This document shows positions 1 to 8,392 of a stretch of 53,482 bases of DNA, piece after piece; the stretch's first letter is position 1, and the number at the start of each line of letters is the position of its first letter. The notes under the pieces are model-generated. The model saw only the letters and a list, made by a program, of their open reading frames with translations, was not told where the DNA came from and did no database searches. Where the stretch lies: contig DVLA01000076.1 in NCBI GenBank assembly GCA_018715745.1, positions 1-53,482 of the forward strand, written 5' to 3'. Source of the DNA: Candidatus Coprenecus stercoripullorum (GTDB taxonomy: Bacteria > Bacteroidota > Bacteroidia > Bacteroidales > UBA932). The position numbers and the translations under genes were made by a program.

Positions 1-11
1 AAAGGGGAGAA

Positions 12-593
12 ATGACAGCGATATTAATTTTTATAAAACATCATATCCCATTTATATGGAATATAGTAGAGTACATAAACAGCCAGCTGTTTTATATTTT
101 GTATAGGAAGCAGCTGGAGTTTCTGGGTGAAAAGTATTCACAATCAAAAGATTCAGTCAGAATTCTACGGATAGAAGACATGGTCGCTTTAAGTGAGTTT
201 TTCAATAAACAGCCTGCCGACTCATTTGAATATTTCAAACCGCATGCATTTGATTACAACTCATTGGTAAAAAAGAACAAAGACAAATCCTTCATTATGA
301 TTGGTGTTTTCAGTAACAACGAAATAATAGGATATGGCTTCCTCAGATGTTTCTTTAACGGGAAAGCATTCCGGGGTAAAATTGTAGACATCAGTCATCA
401 AGGACACGGTATAGCAAAACAGATCGGTTCTGTACTCACTGATATGGCAACATTGATGCATTTACGGTTATTTGCTACTATCTCAAAAGACAATGTGAAG
501 TCAATATCTTCATCAAGTGCTGTAAATAAAATCAAGATACTGAAGGAGTTACCCGATAATTATATATATGTAGAATATCTCCGGAAACAATAG
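12..593 (+). CDS. GNAT-family N-acetyltransferase of the polysaccharide locus
   Basis: A 193-residue protein with a GGGGAG ribosome binding site just before its ATG. The acetyl-CoA binding motif A is visible at residues 129-136 (HQGHGIAK, the usual Q/R-x-x-G-x-G/A), after a beta-strand pair around residues 104-125 (EIIGYGFLRC). The first 45 residues are hydrophobic and aromatic and lie outside the GNAT core; they may attach the enzyme to the membrane. The stop lies four bases before the start of the sugar-phosphate transferase gene, so the two are co-transcribed. By analogy with loci in which an acetyltransferase, an aminotransferase and a PglC-like transferase make and attach an N-acetylated amino sugar, it probably acetylates the amino group of a UDP-4-amino sugar; that substrate is inference. 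The gene is visibly AT-rich compared with the region after 5 kb. Confidence 0.75.
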   Translation: MTAILIFIKHHIPFIWNIVEYINSQLFYILYRKQLEFLGEKYSQSKDSVRILRIEDMVALSEFFNKQPADSFEYFKPHAFDYNSLVKKNKDKSFIMIGVFSNNEIIGYGFLRCFFNGKAFRGKIVDISHQGHGIAKQIGSVLTDMATLMHLRLFATISKDNVKSISSSSAVNKIKILKELPDNYIYVEYLRKQ

Positions 594-597
594 AGCA

Positions 598-1191
598 ATG
601 TGGATTAAGTGGTTATTTGACAGAATCGTATCTTTCTTAGGGCTGATATTCCTATGGCCATTATTACTTATCACTGCTATTCTTGTCCATAAAAAAATGC
701 CTGGAGGGCCTGTTATTTTCAAGCAACAGAGAGTAGGACAACATGGAAAATTATTCACTATGTATAAGTTTAGAACAATGACTGTCTGCCATAACGGTTC
801 TTCCATTTCGGTCGCTGGAGAAAACAGAATTACGCCATTTGGGGCAAAACTAAGAAAATATAAAATAGATGAACTTCCTGAATTATGGAATGTCTTCATA
901 GGAGACATGAGTTTTGTAGGTCCAAGACCTGATGTTCCAGGATATGCCGACAAACTGACTGGCAACGATCGGAGGATTTTATTATTAAAACCGGGTATTA
1001 CCGGACCTGCCAGTTTGAAATACAGAAACGAAGAAGAACTTTTAGCCTTGCAGGCTGACCCGATAAAGTATAATGATGAAGTAATTTTTCCTGACAAGGT
1101 CAAGATCAATTTAGATTACCTTGAACATTGGTCCTTTATAACAGATATAAAATTAATAATATACACAATTATCGGCAAAACTATACATTAA
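598..1191 (+). CDS. Short (PglC/WcaJ-type) undecaprenyl-phosphate sugar-phosphate transferase
   Basis: A 197-residue member of the bacterial sugar transferase family in its minimal, single-hydrophobic-segment form. A membrane-associated helix spans about residues 8-31. Core motifs follow in order: PVIFKQQRVG (38-47), KFRTM (57-61), DELPELWNV with the catalytic Asp-Glu pair at 91-92, and DMSFVGPRPD (103-112). Such enzymes move a sugar-1-phosphate from a UDP-sugar onto undecaprenyl phosphate at the cytoplasmic face, the first committed step of a capsule, O-antigen or glycoprotein glycan. Length and motifs match PglC rather than the long WcaJ/WbaP type. It sits between a GNAT gene and, further on, a DegT-type aminotransferase, as expected for N-acetylated amino-sugar initiation. 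Confidence 0.9.
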   Translation: MWIKWLFDRIVSFLGLIFLWPLLLITAILVHKKMPGGPVIFKQQRVGQHGKLFTMYKFRTMTVCHNGSSISVAGENRITPFGAKLRKYKIDELPELWNVFIGDMSFVGPRPDVPGYADKLTGNDRRILLLKPGITGPASLKYRNEEELLALQADPIKYNDEVIFPDKVKINLDYLEHWSFITDIKLIIYTIIGKTIH

Positions 1192-1323
1192 GGATACTAT
1201 ACAGCCGAATCAACAAATAAAATCCTCTCCCTGCTAAGAGACAAAAAGTATATATGTCCCGGACACGGGGAGATAGCATTAAGTAAAACAGAAAAAAATA
1301 AATATAATGACTCAGCGATTTAA
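1192..1323 (+). pseudogene. C-terminal remnant of a metallo-beta-lactamase-fold hydrolase
   Basis: Directly after the transferase stop and in the same frame, 43 open codons read GYYTAESTNKILSLLR, then KKYICPGHGEIALSKTEKN, ending at a TAA at 1321-1323. This resembles the C-terminus of MBL-fold hydrolases: an amphipathic helix, the P-G-H-G metal-ligand motif and the basic/Asn-rich tail that follows it. There is no start codon and no N-terminal metal-binding part. The last bases overlap the next gene in another frame. I read it as the tail of a gene lost by recombination within the locus; chance similarity of a short reading frame is the alternative. Confidence 0.5.
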
Positions 1324-3130
1324 TTATTTAGATGTACTAAAAGCCATTGCCATTATTGCCGTAGTGCTATATCATACCGGTTACATGACATTCGGATATC
1401 TTGGAGTAGATGTCTTTCTTGTAATAAACGGATATCTTCTGGCAAAAGGGTTCAGCGGGCTAAACTCAATCAGGGGGGGGTATAACTTTCTGATAAAAAG
1501 AATATTAAGACTATGGCCAGTAGTAATAGCCGCTTCCGCGGTATGTCTGTTGTGGGGCTCTTACTGGATGCTGCCATACAACTACTTCGATCTTGCCCAA
1601 CATGCAATTGCTACAAACCTATTCGCCAACAACATTCTGATGAGCATAAAATCATCGGATTACTGGAATACATTCAATGAATATAAACCACTGATGCACA
1701 TGTGGTATCTTGGCGTCGTAGTCCAATTTTACGTAGCATTTACAATACTTCTGCTTGCAATAAAAAAGATATTCAGGCGAAAGAAAGACATAACAATACA
1801 TGTAATCGGAATATGCTCTATAATATCCCTTGTATTATACCTGCTGCCAGTTTTTAGTGTATCTCAAAAATTCTACTATCTGCCCTTCAGAGTCTTCGAA
1901 TTCGGTGCAGGAATGTGGCTGGCACTGTTTATACGTGATAAATCATTTAAAATATATGAACGGAAGAATTTGATGACGGCATTGTCAGTTATGGTATATG
2001 CCTTACTTCTCGTCCTCCTGTTTGTCAATAATGCCTTCATGCCGCCGGCTTTCAGGCTGCTGATGACCGTGCTGTTTAGCAGCATATTGCTGTTTACGCT
2101 GCCGCATGTTACGGACAGGCTCAATGTAGTTTTCTCAAACAAGGCCATGGCAGCTGTCGGCCGATGGAGTTTCAGCATATACGTATGGCATCAGATAGTT
2201 CTGGCATTCTGCAGATACTCGTTTACATCGGACATTGACTTTCCATTGTTCTGCCTGTTGATGCTCATAACATTAGCGTTGTCTCTCCTGAGTTACTTCC
2301 TTATTGAACAGCCTGTATCCCGGATGATGGTAAGGGATGGAGGTATGAAAAAAGTAATTGTTCCGACAGTGGTATTGCTTGTAATGGTGCTGGGTTCGTC
2401 GTTCTATCTCAATGCCCGGTCCGGTGTTATCAGGGACGTCCCGGAACTGGATACATATAAGGAAAGTGCCTACAGCCGTATGCATATAGCGTATAATGAG
2501 GCCGCCCACAGATTTGACAAAGATTTTGAGTCCGTCGGTAAGCAACGCTGGCTTGTAGTAGGAGACAGTTACGGACGGGACTTTGTCAACATACTCAACG
2601 AGGCCGACATTTCAGATAAGGTTGAATTGAGTTACATTGTACGCGACGGCAAGTATGACGGCAGTGAAAGGAAGCGGATGGCGGATGCCGATATAATATT
2701 TTATTCGATGAGTGTGCGTCCCGGATTAGCCGGCATTGATAAGTTCATCCCTCTGCTGGATTCCATAGGCGTAGGTACTGAAAACCTGATGTTCGTCGGC
2801 TCCAAATTATTCGGATACTCGTGCGGGCAGGTTTACAGTCACAGGCATGATACTGATTATTATGACCTCACATTAGAAATCGATGAAGTTTATTTCACCG
2901 GGAACGATAAATACAAAGCCGAATGGGGCGAACACTATATCGACATGATAACACCTGTCGCTACAGGTAACAACAGGGTCAGGGTTTTCAGTGACGACCA
3001 TAAGATAATAAGTCAGGACTGCGAGCATCTTACATATGGAGGCGCCAGATACTATGCTAAATTACTGGCACCGACTATCGACAAGCTCATCCAAGAAAAC
3101 ACCGGCCCAACCTTTTTGACAGAACGGTAA
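1307..3130 (+). CDS. OafA/OatA-type membrane O-acyltransferase with C-terminal SGNH-like domain
   Basis: A 607-residue protein. Residues 1-365 are an acyltransferase-3 domain with about ten membrane helices; it opens YLDVLKAIAIIAVVLYHTG with the conserved His at 23, followed by R-x-x-R-L-W-P-like sequence (64-71) and HMWYLGVVVQFY (131-142). After a last membrane helix (349-368) comes a periplasmic SGNH-hydrolase-like domain with VVGDSYGRD (Ser 421) and the Asp-x-x-His pair near 571-574 (DCEHLTYGG). Such two-domain proteins carry acyl groups across the inner membrane and place them on glycans, here probably the surface polysaccharide. Codons 56-58 contain an eight-G run (1473-1480), so reading frame could vary by slippage. 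The gene is AT-rich like its upstream neighbours. A CCTG/CAGG hairpin followed by TTTT just after the stop (3131-3147) may be a weak terminator. Confidence 0.88.
   Translation: MTQRFNYLDVLKAIAIIAVVLYHTGYMTFGYLGVDVFLVINGYLLAKGFSGLNSIRGGYNFLIKRILRLWPVVIAASAVCLLWGSYWMLPYNYFDLAQHAIATNLFANNILMSIKSSDYWNTFNEYKPLMHMWYLGVVVQFYVAFTILLLAIKKIFRRKKDITIHVIGICSIISLVLYLLPVFSVSQKFYYLPFRVFEFGAGMWLALFIRDKSFKIYERKNLMTALSVMVYALLLVLLFVNNAFMPPAFRLLMTVLFSSILLFTLPHVTDRLNVVFSNKAMAAVGRWSFSIYVWHQIVLAFCRYSFTSDIDFPLFCLLMLITLALSLLSYFLIEQPVSRMMVRDGGMKKVIVPTVVLLVMVLGSSFYLNARSGVIRDVPELDTYKESAYSRMHIAYNEAAHRFDKDFESVGKQRWLVVGDSYGRDFVNILNEADISDKVELSYIVRDGKYDGSERKRMADADIIFYSMSVRPGLAGIDKFIPLLDSIGVGTENLMFVGSKLFGYSCGQVYSHRHDTDYYDLTLEIDEVYFTGNDKYKAEWGEHYIDMITPVATGNNRVRVFSDDHKIISQDCEHLTYGGARYYAKLLAPTIDKLIQENTGPTFLTER
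1473..1480 (+). repeat. Eight-guanine homopolymer inside the acyltransferase gene
   Basis: Eight consecutive G bases at codons 56-58 of the acyltransferase encode the Arg-Gly-Gly of SIRGGYNF. Gain or loss of one base would shift the frame early in the protein. It is the longest poly-G run I noticed in the window. Confidence 0.8.
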
Positions 3131-3198
3131 CCTGCGGACAGGCTTTTCTCTCTATTTTTGCAGAGATTAGACAAGATACGATTTGCTTGATACTGCTA

Positions 3199-3230
3199 TT
3201 GCTTATAATTTTTATCCGGCATTATATTTG
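3199..3230 (+). promoter_or_regulatory. Bacteroidota-type promoter before the three unknown genes
   Basis: A -7 box TATATTTG (3223-3230, consensus TAnnTTTG) has a TTG at 3199-3201, about 21 bases upstream, as a possible -33 element. A second box-like TATTTTTG lies at 3153-3160. The start codon at 3260 is about 30 bases downstream, so the following three genes probably form their own transcription unit. Confidence 0.5.
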
Positions 3231-3259
3231 TCGGGCAACATTAGAAGAAAATATACGTA

Positions 3260-4000
3260 ATGACTGCTGACTTTGACATAATGATGTGCCGCGGCTCCAT
3301 ATTCATACCGGGGCATGCGTTCAATCAGGATAATATCCGACAGATACAGTCCGGATTGTTCCCGGATTATATGCCGGTGGAAAAGAGCGGCCCGTCCATT
3401 GACATGCGCGGACAGACCATACAAATCAGCAATCCCAACTGGATTCTGGAGTCAAAGGGTAATGACACTGAAATAGTTTTTCTGAACGGGAAAATAGATG
3501 TTCTGCTCAAAAACAGGGTCTGCAAGTATTCTATGGACAATCTCTCCAAGATGAGTGACAAGATACAGGCTATAGCCGGAGATATCATAAATAAATTCGG
3601 TATGATGTCCACCCGCATCGCTTTTGCTCCAACATTGGTAAACCACAATATAGACCAGGCCTATATCACGGCTTTTGCTCATAATATCTTCAAAGGCCGC
3701 AAGTTTATGAATGAGGACATAGACAGTTGCGAATTCAGCAATGTATTCCGCATAATGAGCGACATCGGCGGAGAAAATGTTAAAGTCAATTATCTGGCAT
3801 CATTTTCAGTTGTACAAATCCCGTTCTTTCACAATAACAGCATAGTGCTGAAAGACTCGCTGCAGATGAGCATTGACATCAACACCTTCCCGTCGCCTGA
3901 GTATCGGTTTCCGCTGGAAAGTGTCCGTGATTTTTTCACAAAATCGCCGGGGATGGTAAATGACTTTGTACTTTCATATTTTGATATAAAGGAGGCGTAG
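3260..4000 (+). CDS. Protein of unknown function, first gene of a three-gene unit
   Basis: A 246-residue protein with no signal peptide or membrane helix, so probably cytoplasmic. I do not recognise the family with certainty. It looks like an alpha/beta protein: a possible strand-rich part at 3-75 (including SIFIPGH, TIQISN, EIVFLNGKIDVLL), a helix (SMDNLSKMSDKIQAIAGDII), then FGMMSTRIAFAP (near 115-126) and a second strand-rich half ending in a helix. The layout (a hydrophobic strand half, a central helix, a second strand half with regularly placed asparagines) faintly recalls sporadic TIGR04255-like proteins, but that is a weak guess. It is followed two bases later by the next unknown gene, and a GGAGG ribosome binding site for that gene lies in its last codons, so expression is coupled. 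Confidence 0.7.
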   Translation: MTADFDIMMCRGSIFIPGHAFNQDNIRQIQSGLFPDYMPVEKSGPSIDMRGQTIQISNPNWILESKGNDTEIVFLNGKIDVLLKNRVCKYSMDNLSKMSDKIQAIAGDIINKFGMMSTRIAFAPTLVNHNIDQAYITAFAHNIFKGRKFMNEDIDSCEFSNVFRIMSDIGGENVKVNYLASFSVVQIPFFHNNSIVLKDSLQMSIDINTFPSPEYRFPLESVRDFFTKSPGMVNDFVLSYFDIKEA

Positions 4001-4002
4001 AC

Positions 4003-4635
4003 ATGGGTACAGGAACATCTGAATATGACTATTTTCGTTCTCTTGTAAACGCCTATATCGAGCAGAATGCATGGCGGTTCTCTTCAGACTGGAATACCAA
4101 TATCCTGTATTGCCTGCTGAATGTGGCCACTGCCGACATACCCGAATCTACCAGCCAACCGAATATCAATCTGCAGAACCGGAAATTCCTCGATTTTCTC
4201 CGTACCAAAGAGGCGTATTTTGTAACCCTGCTGCACAGATGCGATTTCGAGGACGGCATGTCCAATGACGCCATTGAGTTCGTAAGACAGAACATGCATG
4301 CAAATGAGAGCGTCACCTGCAATTGGCTGAATGAGATATACGGCCGTTATCAGAACGACAGACAGGTACTGTGCGGGATACTGCGTACTGTATCGTTCCT
4401 GCATGTCAGGAATTACGACGCCACATTTACGCCTATGATTATAGCCAGCCTGAAAGACAGTTCTGAAGAGTGCCAGGAAGCAGCCTTGATGCTGGTTGAA
4501 ACAATCCGTTCTAAAGAATGCCTGACTGCGGTCAGAAACACGCATTTCGATTCTCTATGGATTAAAGATTACGCGGATAATATTGTGAGAGAGCTTACAG
4601 AAGAGTTGGAATCCGATGCTGATAAGAAAAATTAA
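4003..4635 (+). CDS. Protein of unknown function, probably alpha-helical repeat, second of three
   Basis: A 210-residue soluble protein preceded by a good ribosome binding site (AAGGAGG at about 10 bases). It is mostly alpha-helical; the C-terminal half, from about residue 100, looks like two or three HEAT-like helix pairs (for example MIIASLKDSSEECQEAALML). Such repeats usually bind another protein, so it may be a scaffold for its neighbours. Two bases separate it from the upstream gene and its 3' end overlaps the next gene by 20 bases. I do not recognise the family. Confidence 0.68.
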   Translation: MGTGTSEYDYFRSLVNAYIEQNAWRFSSDWNTNILYCLLNVATADIPESTSQPNINLQNRKFLDFLRTKEAYFVTLLHRCDFEDGMSNDAIEFVRQNMHANESVTCNWLNEIYGRYQNDRQVLCGILRTVSFLHVRNYDATFTPMIIASLKDSSEECQEAALMLVETIRSKECLTAVRNTHFDSLWIKDYADNIVRELTEELESDADKKN

Positions 4636-5128
4636 ATCCATTTCCTGCTGGGATATTGACAGAATAAAGGAAAAGATTCACAGGGAGGACGCCACTGCAC
4701 CCGGTGACTCCATTGCCGATTTGAGAACTGTAAACAATTGCCTGTCCGTATGGTATACACCCGATCTGGAAGATAAGAATCTGATGCCCGTATTGACGGC
4801 CATGGCTCTCGGCAGAGACTCCATACAGAAATTTACATATGTAGTAATGGACGAGGCCGCACTCGCAGATATGGGAATCTCGGCGACGGGCGTAAAAGGC
4901 GCGGCTCCTGGTGTATCCGACCCGGATATATTAAACCGCCATCGGGATTTGACCGACATAGACCACAAACGACTGGGTATGCTGGCCGAATATATCTTCA
5001 GACTGGTTAAGAACCGGTCTGGCAGAACAATAAGTGAAAAGGACATTAAGAAGAATATTCATCAGCTCATTTCAGAATGCCGTATTGAAAAAGACGGTCT
5101 CAACAGCGGCATCGGAAAGGACCTCTGA
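4616..5128 (+). CDS. Protein of unknown function, third of three
   Basis: A 170-residue soluble protein starting inside the preceding gene (20-base overlap), which signals translational coupling. The N-terminal half is mixed; the middle carries a hydrophobic strand-like stretch (KFTYVVMDEAALADMG) then a Gly-rich turn; the C-terminal third is charged and helical (about residues 115-160). No catalytic motif, signal peptide or membrane segment is visible and I do not recognise the family. Its constant pairing with the two upstream genes would be the best clue to function. A 49-base gap separates it from gmd. Confidence 0.65.
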   Translation: MLIRKIKSISCWDIDRIKEKIHREDATAPGDSIADLRTVNNCLSVWYTPDLEDKNLMPVLTAMALGRDSIQKFTYVVMDEAALADMGISATGVKGAAPGVSDPDILNRHRDLTDIDHKRLGMLAEYIFRLVKNRSGRTISEKDIKKNIHQLISECRIEKDGLNSGIGKDL

Positions 5129-5177
5129 CGACCTTGATACTACTACCTGTAATTTATAATTCTAATTCCAATCTTAC

Positions 5178-6266
5178 ATGAAAACAGCCCTTATTACCGG
5201 CATTACGGGCCAGGACGGCTCGTATCTGGCCGAATTGCTGCTTGAAAAAGGATATGACGTACACGGGACTATCCGCCGTTCTTCAGTGGATTACCGCGAA
5301 AGAATAGCCCATCTTGAAGGCAAGCCTCATTTCCATCTCCATTATGCCGATCTCGGGGACTCGATGAGCATAATGCAGGTGGTAAGCAAGGTAAGGCCGG
5401 ATGAGATATACAATCTTGCGGCGCAAAGCCATGTGCAGGTGTCGTTCGATTCTCCGGAGTTTACGGCAGACGTGGATGCCACGGGTGTCCTCAGGGTGCT
5501 CGAGGCCGTAAGGCTGTGCGGTCTGGCTGATACATGCAGGATATATCAGGCTTCCACCTCCGAGCTTTACGGCAAAGTAGAGGAAGTCCCGCAAAACGAG
5601 AATACCCCTTTCCATCCCTACAGCCCCTACGCGGTCGCAAAGCTGTACGGGTACTGGATCATAAAGGAATATCGCGAAGCCTACAACATGTTCTGCTGCT
5701 CGGGGATACTTTTCAACCACGAATCGGAAAGGAGGGGCGAGACCTTCGTTACCCGCAAGATAACTTTGGCAGCGGCCAGGATTGCTCAGGGCCTGCAGGA
5801 CAGGCTTTATCTTGGCAACCTGTCCAGCCTGCGCGACTGGGGCTACGCAAAGGACTATGTGGAGTGCATGTGGCTTATTCTCCAGAATGATGTCCCGGAA
5901 GATTTCGTGATTGCAACCGGTGTCCAGCATTCGGTGAGGGAATTCTGCGCCCTCGCATTCCATTATGCCGGCATAGAGCTGGAATTCACCGGAGAGGGAG
6001 CTGACGAAAAAGGCGTGGACAAGGCTACAGGCAAGGTGCTCGTGGAAGTATCCCCCGACTTCTACCGCCCTACCGACGTGGTCAACCTGTGGGGAGACCC
6101 TACAAAGGCGCGGGCGAAACTCGGATGGAATCCGCTTAAGACCTCTTTCGAATCATTGGTACGCCTCATGGTCGAACATGACATGGCGAAAGTAGCCTCC
6201 GAGGGGGCTGCCGCCAAAGTCCGCACGAATCTGGCAGAGTATCTCGAGAAAGGTATCGTCAAATAA
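5178..6266 (+). CDS. gmd: GDP-mannose 4,6-dehydratase
   Basis: A 362-residue extended short-chain dehydrogenase that turns GDP-D-mannose into GDP-4-keto-6-deoxy-D-mannose, the first step of de novo GDP-L-fucose (and GDP-rhamnose/perosamine) synthesis in the cytoplasm. The NADP-binding [12 protein letters not shown] lies at 8-19, the catalytic Thr/Ser-Glu patch in QASTSELYG (124-132), and the Y-x-x-x-K pair at Tyr151/Lys155 within [13 protein letters not shown]. The [16 protein letters not shown] segment typical of GMD is present. Length is normal for the family. It is followed 18 bases later by fcl, the next enzyme of the pathway. GC content rises clearly compared with the polysaccharide genes upstream. 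Confidence 0.97.
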   Translation: MKTALITGITGQDGSYLAELLLEKGYDVHGTIRRSSVDYRERIAHLEGKPHFHLHYADLGDSMSIMQVVSKVRPDEIYNLAAQSHVQVSFDSPEFTADVDATGVLRVLEAVRLCGLADTCRIYQASTSELYGKVEEVPQNENTPFHPYSPYAVAKLYGYWIIKEYREAYNMFCCSGILFNHESERRGETFVTRKITLAAARIAQGLQDRLYLGNLSSLRDWGYAKDYVECMWLILQNDVPEDFVIATGVQHSVREFCALAFHYAGIELEFTGEGADEKGVDKATGKVLVEVSPDFYRPTDVVNLWGDPTKARAKLGWNPLKTSFESLVRLMVEHDMAKVASEGAAAKVRTNLAEYLEKGIVK

Positions 6267-6284
6267 TCTGAAAACAGTCATACA

Positions 6285-7226
6285 ATGAAAAAGGATTCCA
6301 AGATATACGTGGCCGGCCACCGCGGCATGGTGGGTTCGGCCATTGTCCGCGAACTTGTACGCCGGGGCTACGGAAACATAGTGACAAGGACCCACAGGGA
6401 ACTGGATCTGACACGTCAGGACCAGGTGGAAGAGTTCTTCGCCGCGGAAAGGCCCGAATATGTCTTTCTTGCAGCGGCAAAGGTGGGAGGCATAGTGGCA
6501 AACGACAGCGCGCCCGCGGATTTCATGTACGACAACATGATTCTCGAGATGAACGTAATCCATTCCGCATGGAAGAACGGATGCCGCAAACTGGAGTTTC
6601 TCGGCTCGTCGTGCATCTACCCGAGGATGGCCCCGCAGCCCATGAAGGAAAGCTGCCTGCTCACCTCTCCCCTCGAAAAGACCAACGAGGCCTACGCATT
6701 AGCCAAGATAGCCGGGCTGAAATACTGCGAATACCTCAACCGGCAATACGGCACTGACTTCATAAGCGTCATGCCAACCAACCTCTACGGCCCGAACGAC
6801 AATTACCACCCGGAGCACAGCCACGTCCTGCCGGCCCTGATCAGGCGGTTTCACGAAGCCAAAGAGCAGGGACTTCACTATGTAACCTGCTGGGGCGACG
6901 GTTCCCCCCTGCGCGAATTCATGTATGTAGACGACCTGGCCGACCTGTGCGTGTTCCTCATGAACAACTACAGCGGGAATGAAACGGTAAACGCAGGAAC
7001 GGGCAAGGAAGTGACGATTAAGGAACTTACCGGCATAGTGGCCAGGGTGGTCGGCTACTCCGGGGAGATACGCTGGGACACTTCCCGTCCGAACGGCACC
7101 CCGCGGAAACTGCTGGACGTATCCAAGGCCGCCTCTCTCGGCTGGAAATACAAAACGGAGATAGAAGAAGGGATACGCCTCTCCTATGAAGATTTTCTGA
7201 ACAACCCGACAAGAGCTGAAAGATAA
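6285..7226 (+). CDS. fcl: GDP-L-fucose synthase (epimerase/reductase)
   Basis: A 313-residue SDR enzyme that epimerises C3 and C5 and reduces C4 of GDP-4-keto-6-deoxymannose to give GDP-L-fucose with NADPH. The nucleotide-binding [15 protein letters not shown] is at 10-24; the catalytic Ser108 (GSSCIYP), Tyr137 and Lys141 (YALAKIAG) are in place, as is the [10 protein letters not shown] loop that follows. Size is normal. It lies between gmd and the nucleotidyltransferase-kinase fusion, five bases before the latter, forming a GDP-fucose operon. The product probably feeds fucosylation of surface glycans, as in Bacteroides. Confidence 0.97.
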   Translation: MKKDSKIYVAGHRGMVGSAIVRELVRRGYGNIVTRTHRELDLTRQDQVEEFFAAERPEYVFLAAAKVGGIVANDSAPADFMYDNMILEMNVIHSAWKNGCRKLEFLGSSCIYPRMAPQPMKESCLLTSPLEKTNEAYALAKIAGLKYCEYLNRQYGTDFISVMPTNLYGPNDNYHPEHSHVLPALIRRFHEAKEQGLHYVTCWGDGSPLREFMYVDDLADLCVFLMNNYSGNETVNAGTGKEVTIKELTGIVARVVGYSGEIRWDTSRPNGTPRKLLDVSKAASLGWKYKTEIEEGIRLSYEDFLNNPTRAER

Positions 7227-7231
7227 AGGAA

Positions 7232-8392
7232 ATGGCAAATAAGAAAGTATTCGTGTCCGGCTGCTACGACATGCTTCACAGCGGGCACATAGCGTTTTTC
7301 AAGGAAGCCGCACAGTACGGAGACCTGTATGTGGGGATAGGCTCGGACTCGACTATCCTCGACCTGAAAAAACACATGACAATCTGCTCCGAAAGGGAAA
7401 GGCTCTACATGGTAAAGTCCATAAGGTATGTGACCGATGCCTGCATAAACCGGGGCTCGGGCATAATGGACTTCATCGACAGTATGGAACGTTTCTCTCC
7501 GGACATATTTATCGTCAACGAGGACGGGGATACTGAAGACAAACGAGAACTCTGCCGCAAGAAAGGCATAGAATATATCGTATTGCGCCGTGAACCCGAA
7601 AGCGGGCTGAAAGCCCGGTCTTCCACCATGATAAGGACTCAGGTCCGTTCCCAGCTTCCTTTCCGCCTCGACCTGGCCGGAACATGGATAGACCAGCCAT
7701 ACGTATCGATGTACCACCCGGGTTGGGCAATAACGGTATCCCTCGAACCTACCGAAGAATTCCCGGCAAGGTGCGGCATGTCCACTTCTACACGCAACGC
7801 CATGCGCAAAATATGGCCGTACCATCTTCCCGACTACAACCCGGAGATGATGGCCAAACTGGCATTCTGCTTCGAGAACGAACCCGGCAAGCGCGAGATG
7901 GTGTCCGGGGCGCAGGACGCCATAGGTATCTGCATGCCGGGGCTGAACCGCCACTGGTACAACAACAATTTCTGGCCGGAGAAAATAGAATCCTGCCATG
8001 ACGAGAAAATTCTTTCCTGGCTCGAAGACCATCTGTGCATGCTCCTGATGTGGCCCCGGCCGGACGGTACCGATGTCGTAAAGGACTCCGACATAACGCC
8101 GGAAAACGTCAGGGCCCTGGCCGATGCCGCAGACGGTTGCTGGGATGCCATAATGAGGATGGACCTGAATGATTTCGCCAGATATTTCCGGGCCTCGTTT
8201 GAGGCGCAGGTAAGGATGTTCCCGCACATGGTGAATCCCGAGATAGAAAACTTCATCTCCCACTATAAGGACAGGGCCCTGGCATGGAAACTGCCTGGCG
8301 CCGGAGGGGGAGGATACCTTGTTGTCCTGTGCGACAAGCCAATAGAGGGAAGTACAAGAATAAAAATAAGACGCAGGGAGTTCCAGCAATGA
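7232..8392 (+). CDS. Fused cytidylyltransferase-like and GHMP-kinase-like protein, probable fucose/sugar salvage
   Basis: A 386-residue protein with two recognisable parts. Residues 1-135 are an HxGH nucleotidylyltransferase: VFVSGCYDMLHSGHIAFF (HSGH at 16-19), VNEDGD (95-100) and KARSST (127-132), where the RxSST corresponds to the second nucleotide-binding motif. From about residue 140 a GHMP-kinase fold begins: PFRLDLAGTWIDQP (143-156), CGMSTSTRNAM as the phosphate loop (181-191), and the C-terminal GAGGGGY motif (356-362). The kinase part is shorter than stand-alone HddA- or Fkp-type kinases; only about 25 residues lie between motif 1 and the phosphate loop. The order resembles Fkp (pyrophosphorylase plus fucokinase) in idea but uses a different, HldE-like transferase. 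Its position between fcl and a mutarotase/FucP pair suggests activation of an imported deoxysugar; the substrate is inferred. The stop overlaps the next ATG. Confidence 0.82.
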   Translation: MANKKVFVSGCYDMLHSGHIAFFKEAAQYGDLYVGIGSDSTILDLKKHMTICSERERLYMVKSIRYVTDACINRGSGIMDFIDSMERFSPDIFIVNEDGDTEDKRELCRKKGIEYIVLRREPESGLKARSSTMIRTQVRSQLPFRLDLAGTWIDQPYVSMYHPGWAITVSLEPTEEFPARCGMSTSTRNAMRKIWPYHLPDYNPEMMAKLAFCFENEPGKREMVSGAQDAIGICMPGLNRHWYNNNFWPEKIESCHDEKILSWLEDHLCMLLMWPRPDGTDVVKDSDITPENVRALADAADGCWDAIMRMDLNDFARYFRASFEAQVRMFPHMVNPEIENFISHYKDRALAWKLPGAGGGGYLVVLCDKPIEGSTRIKIRRREFQQ

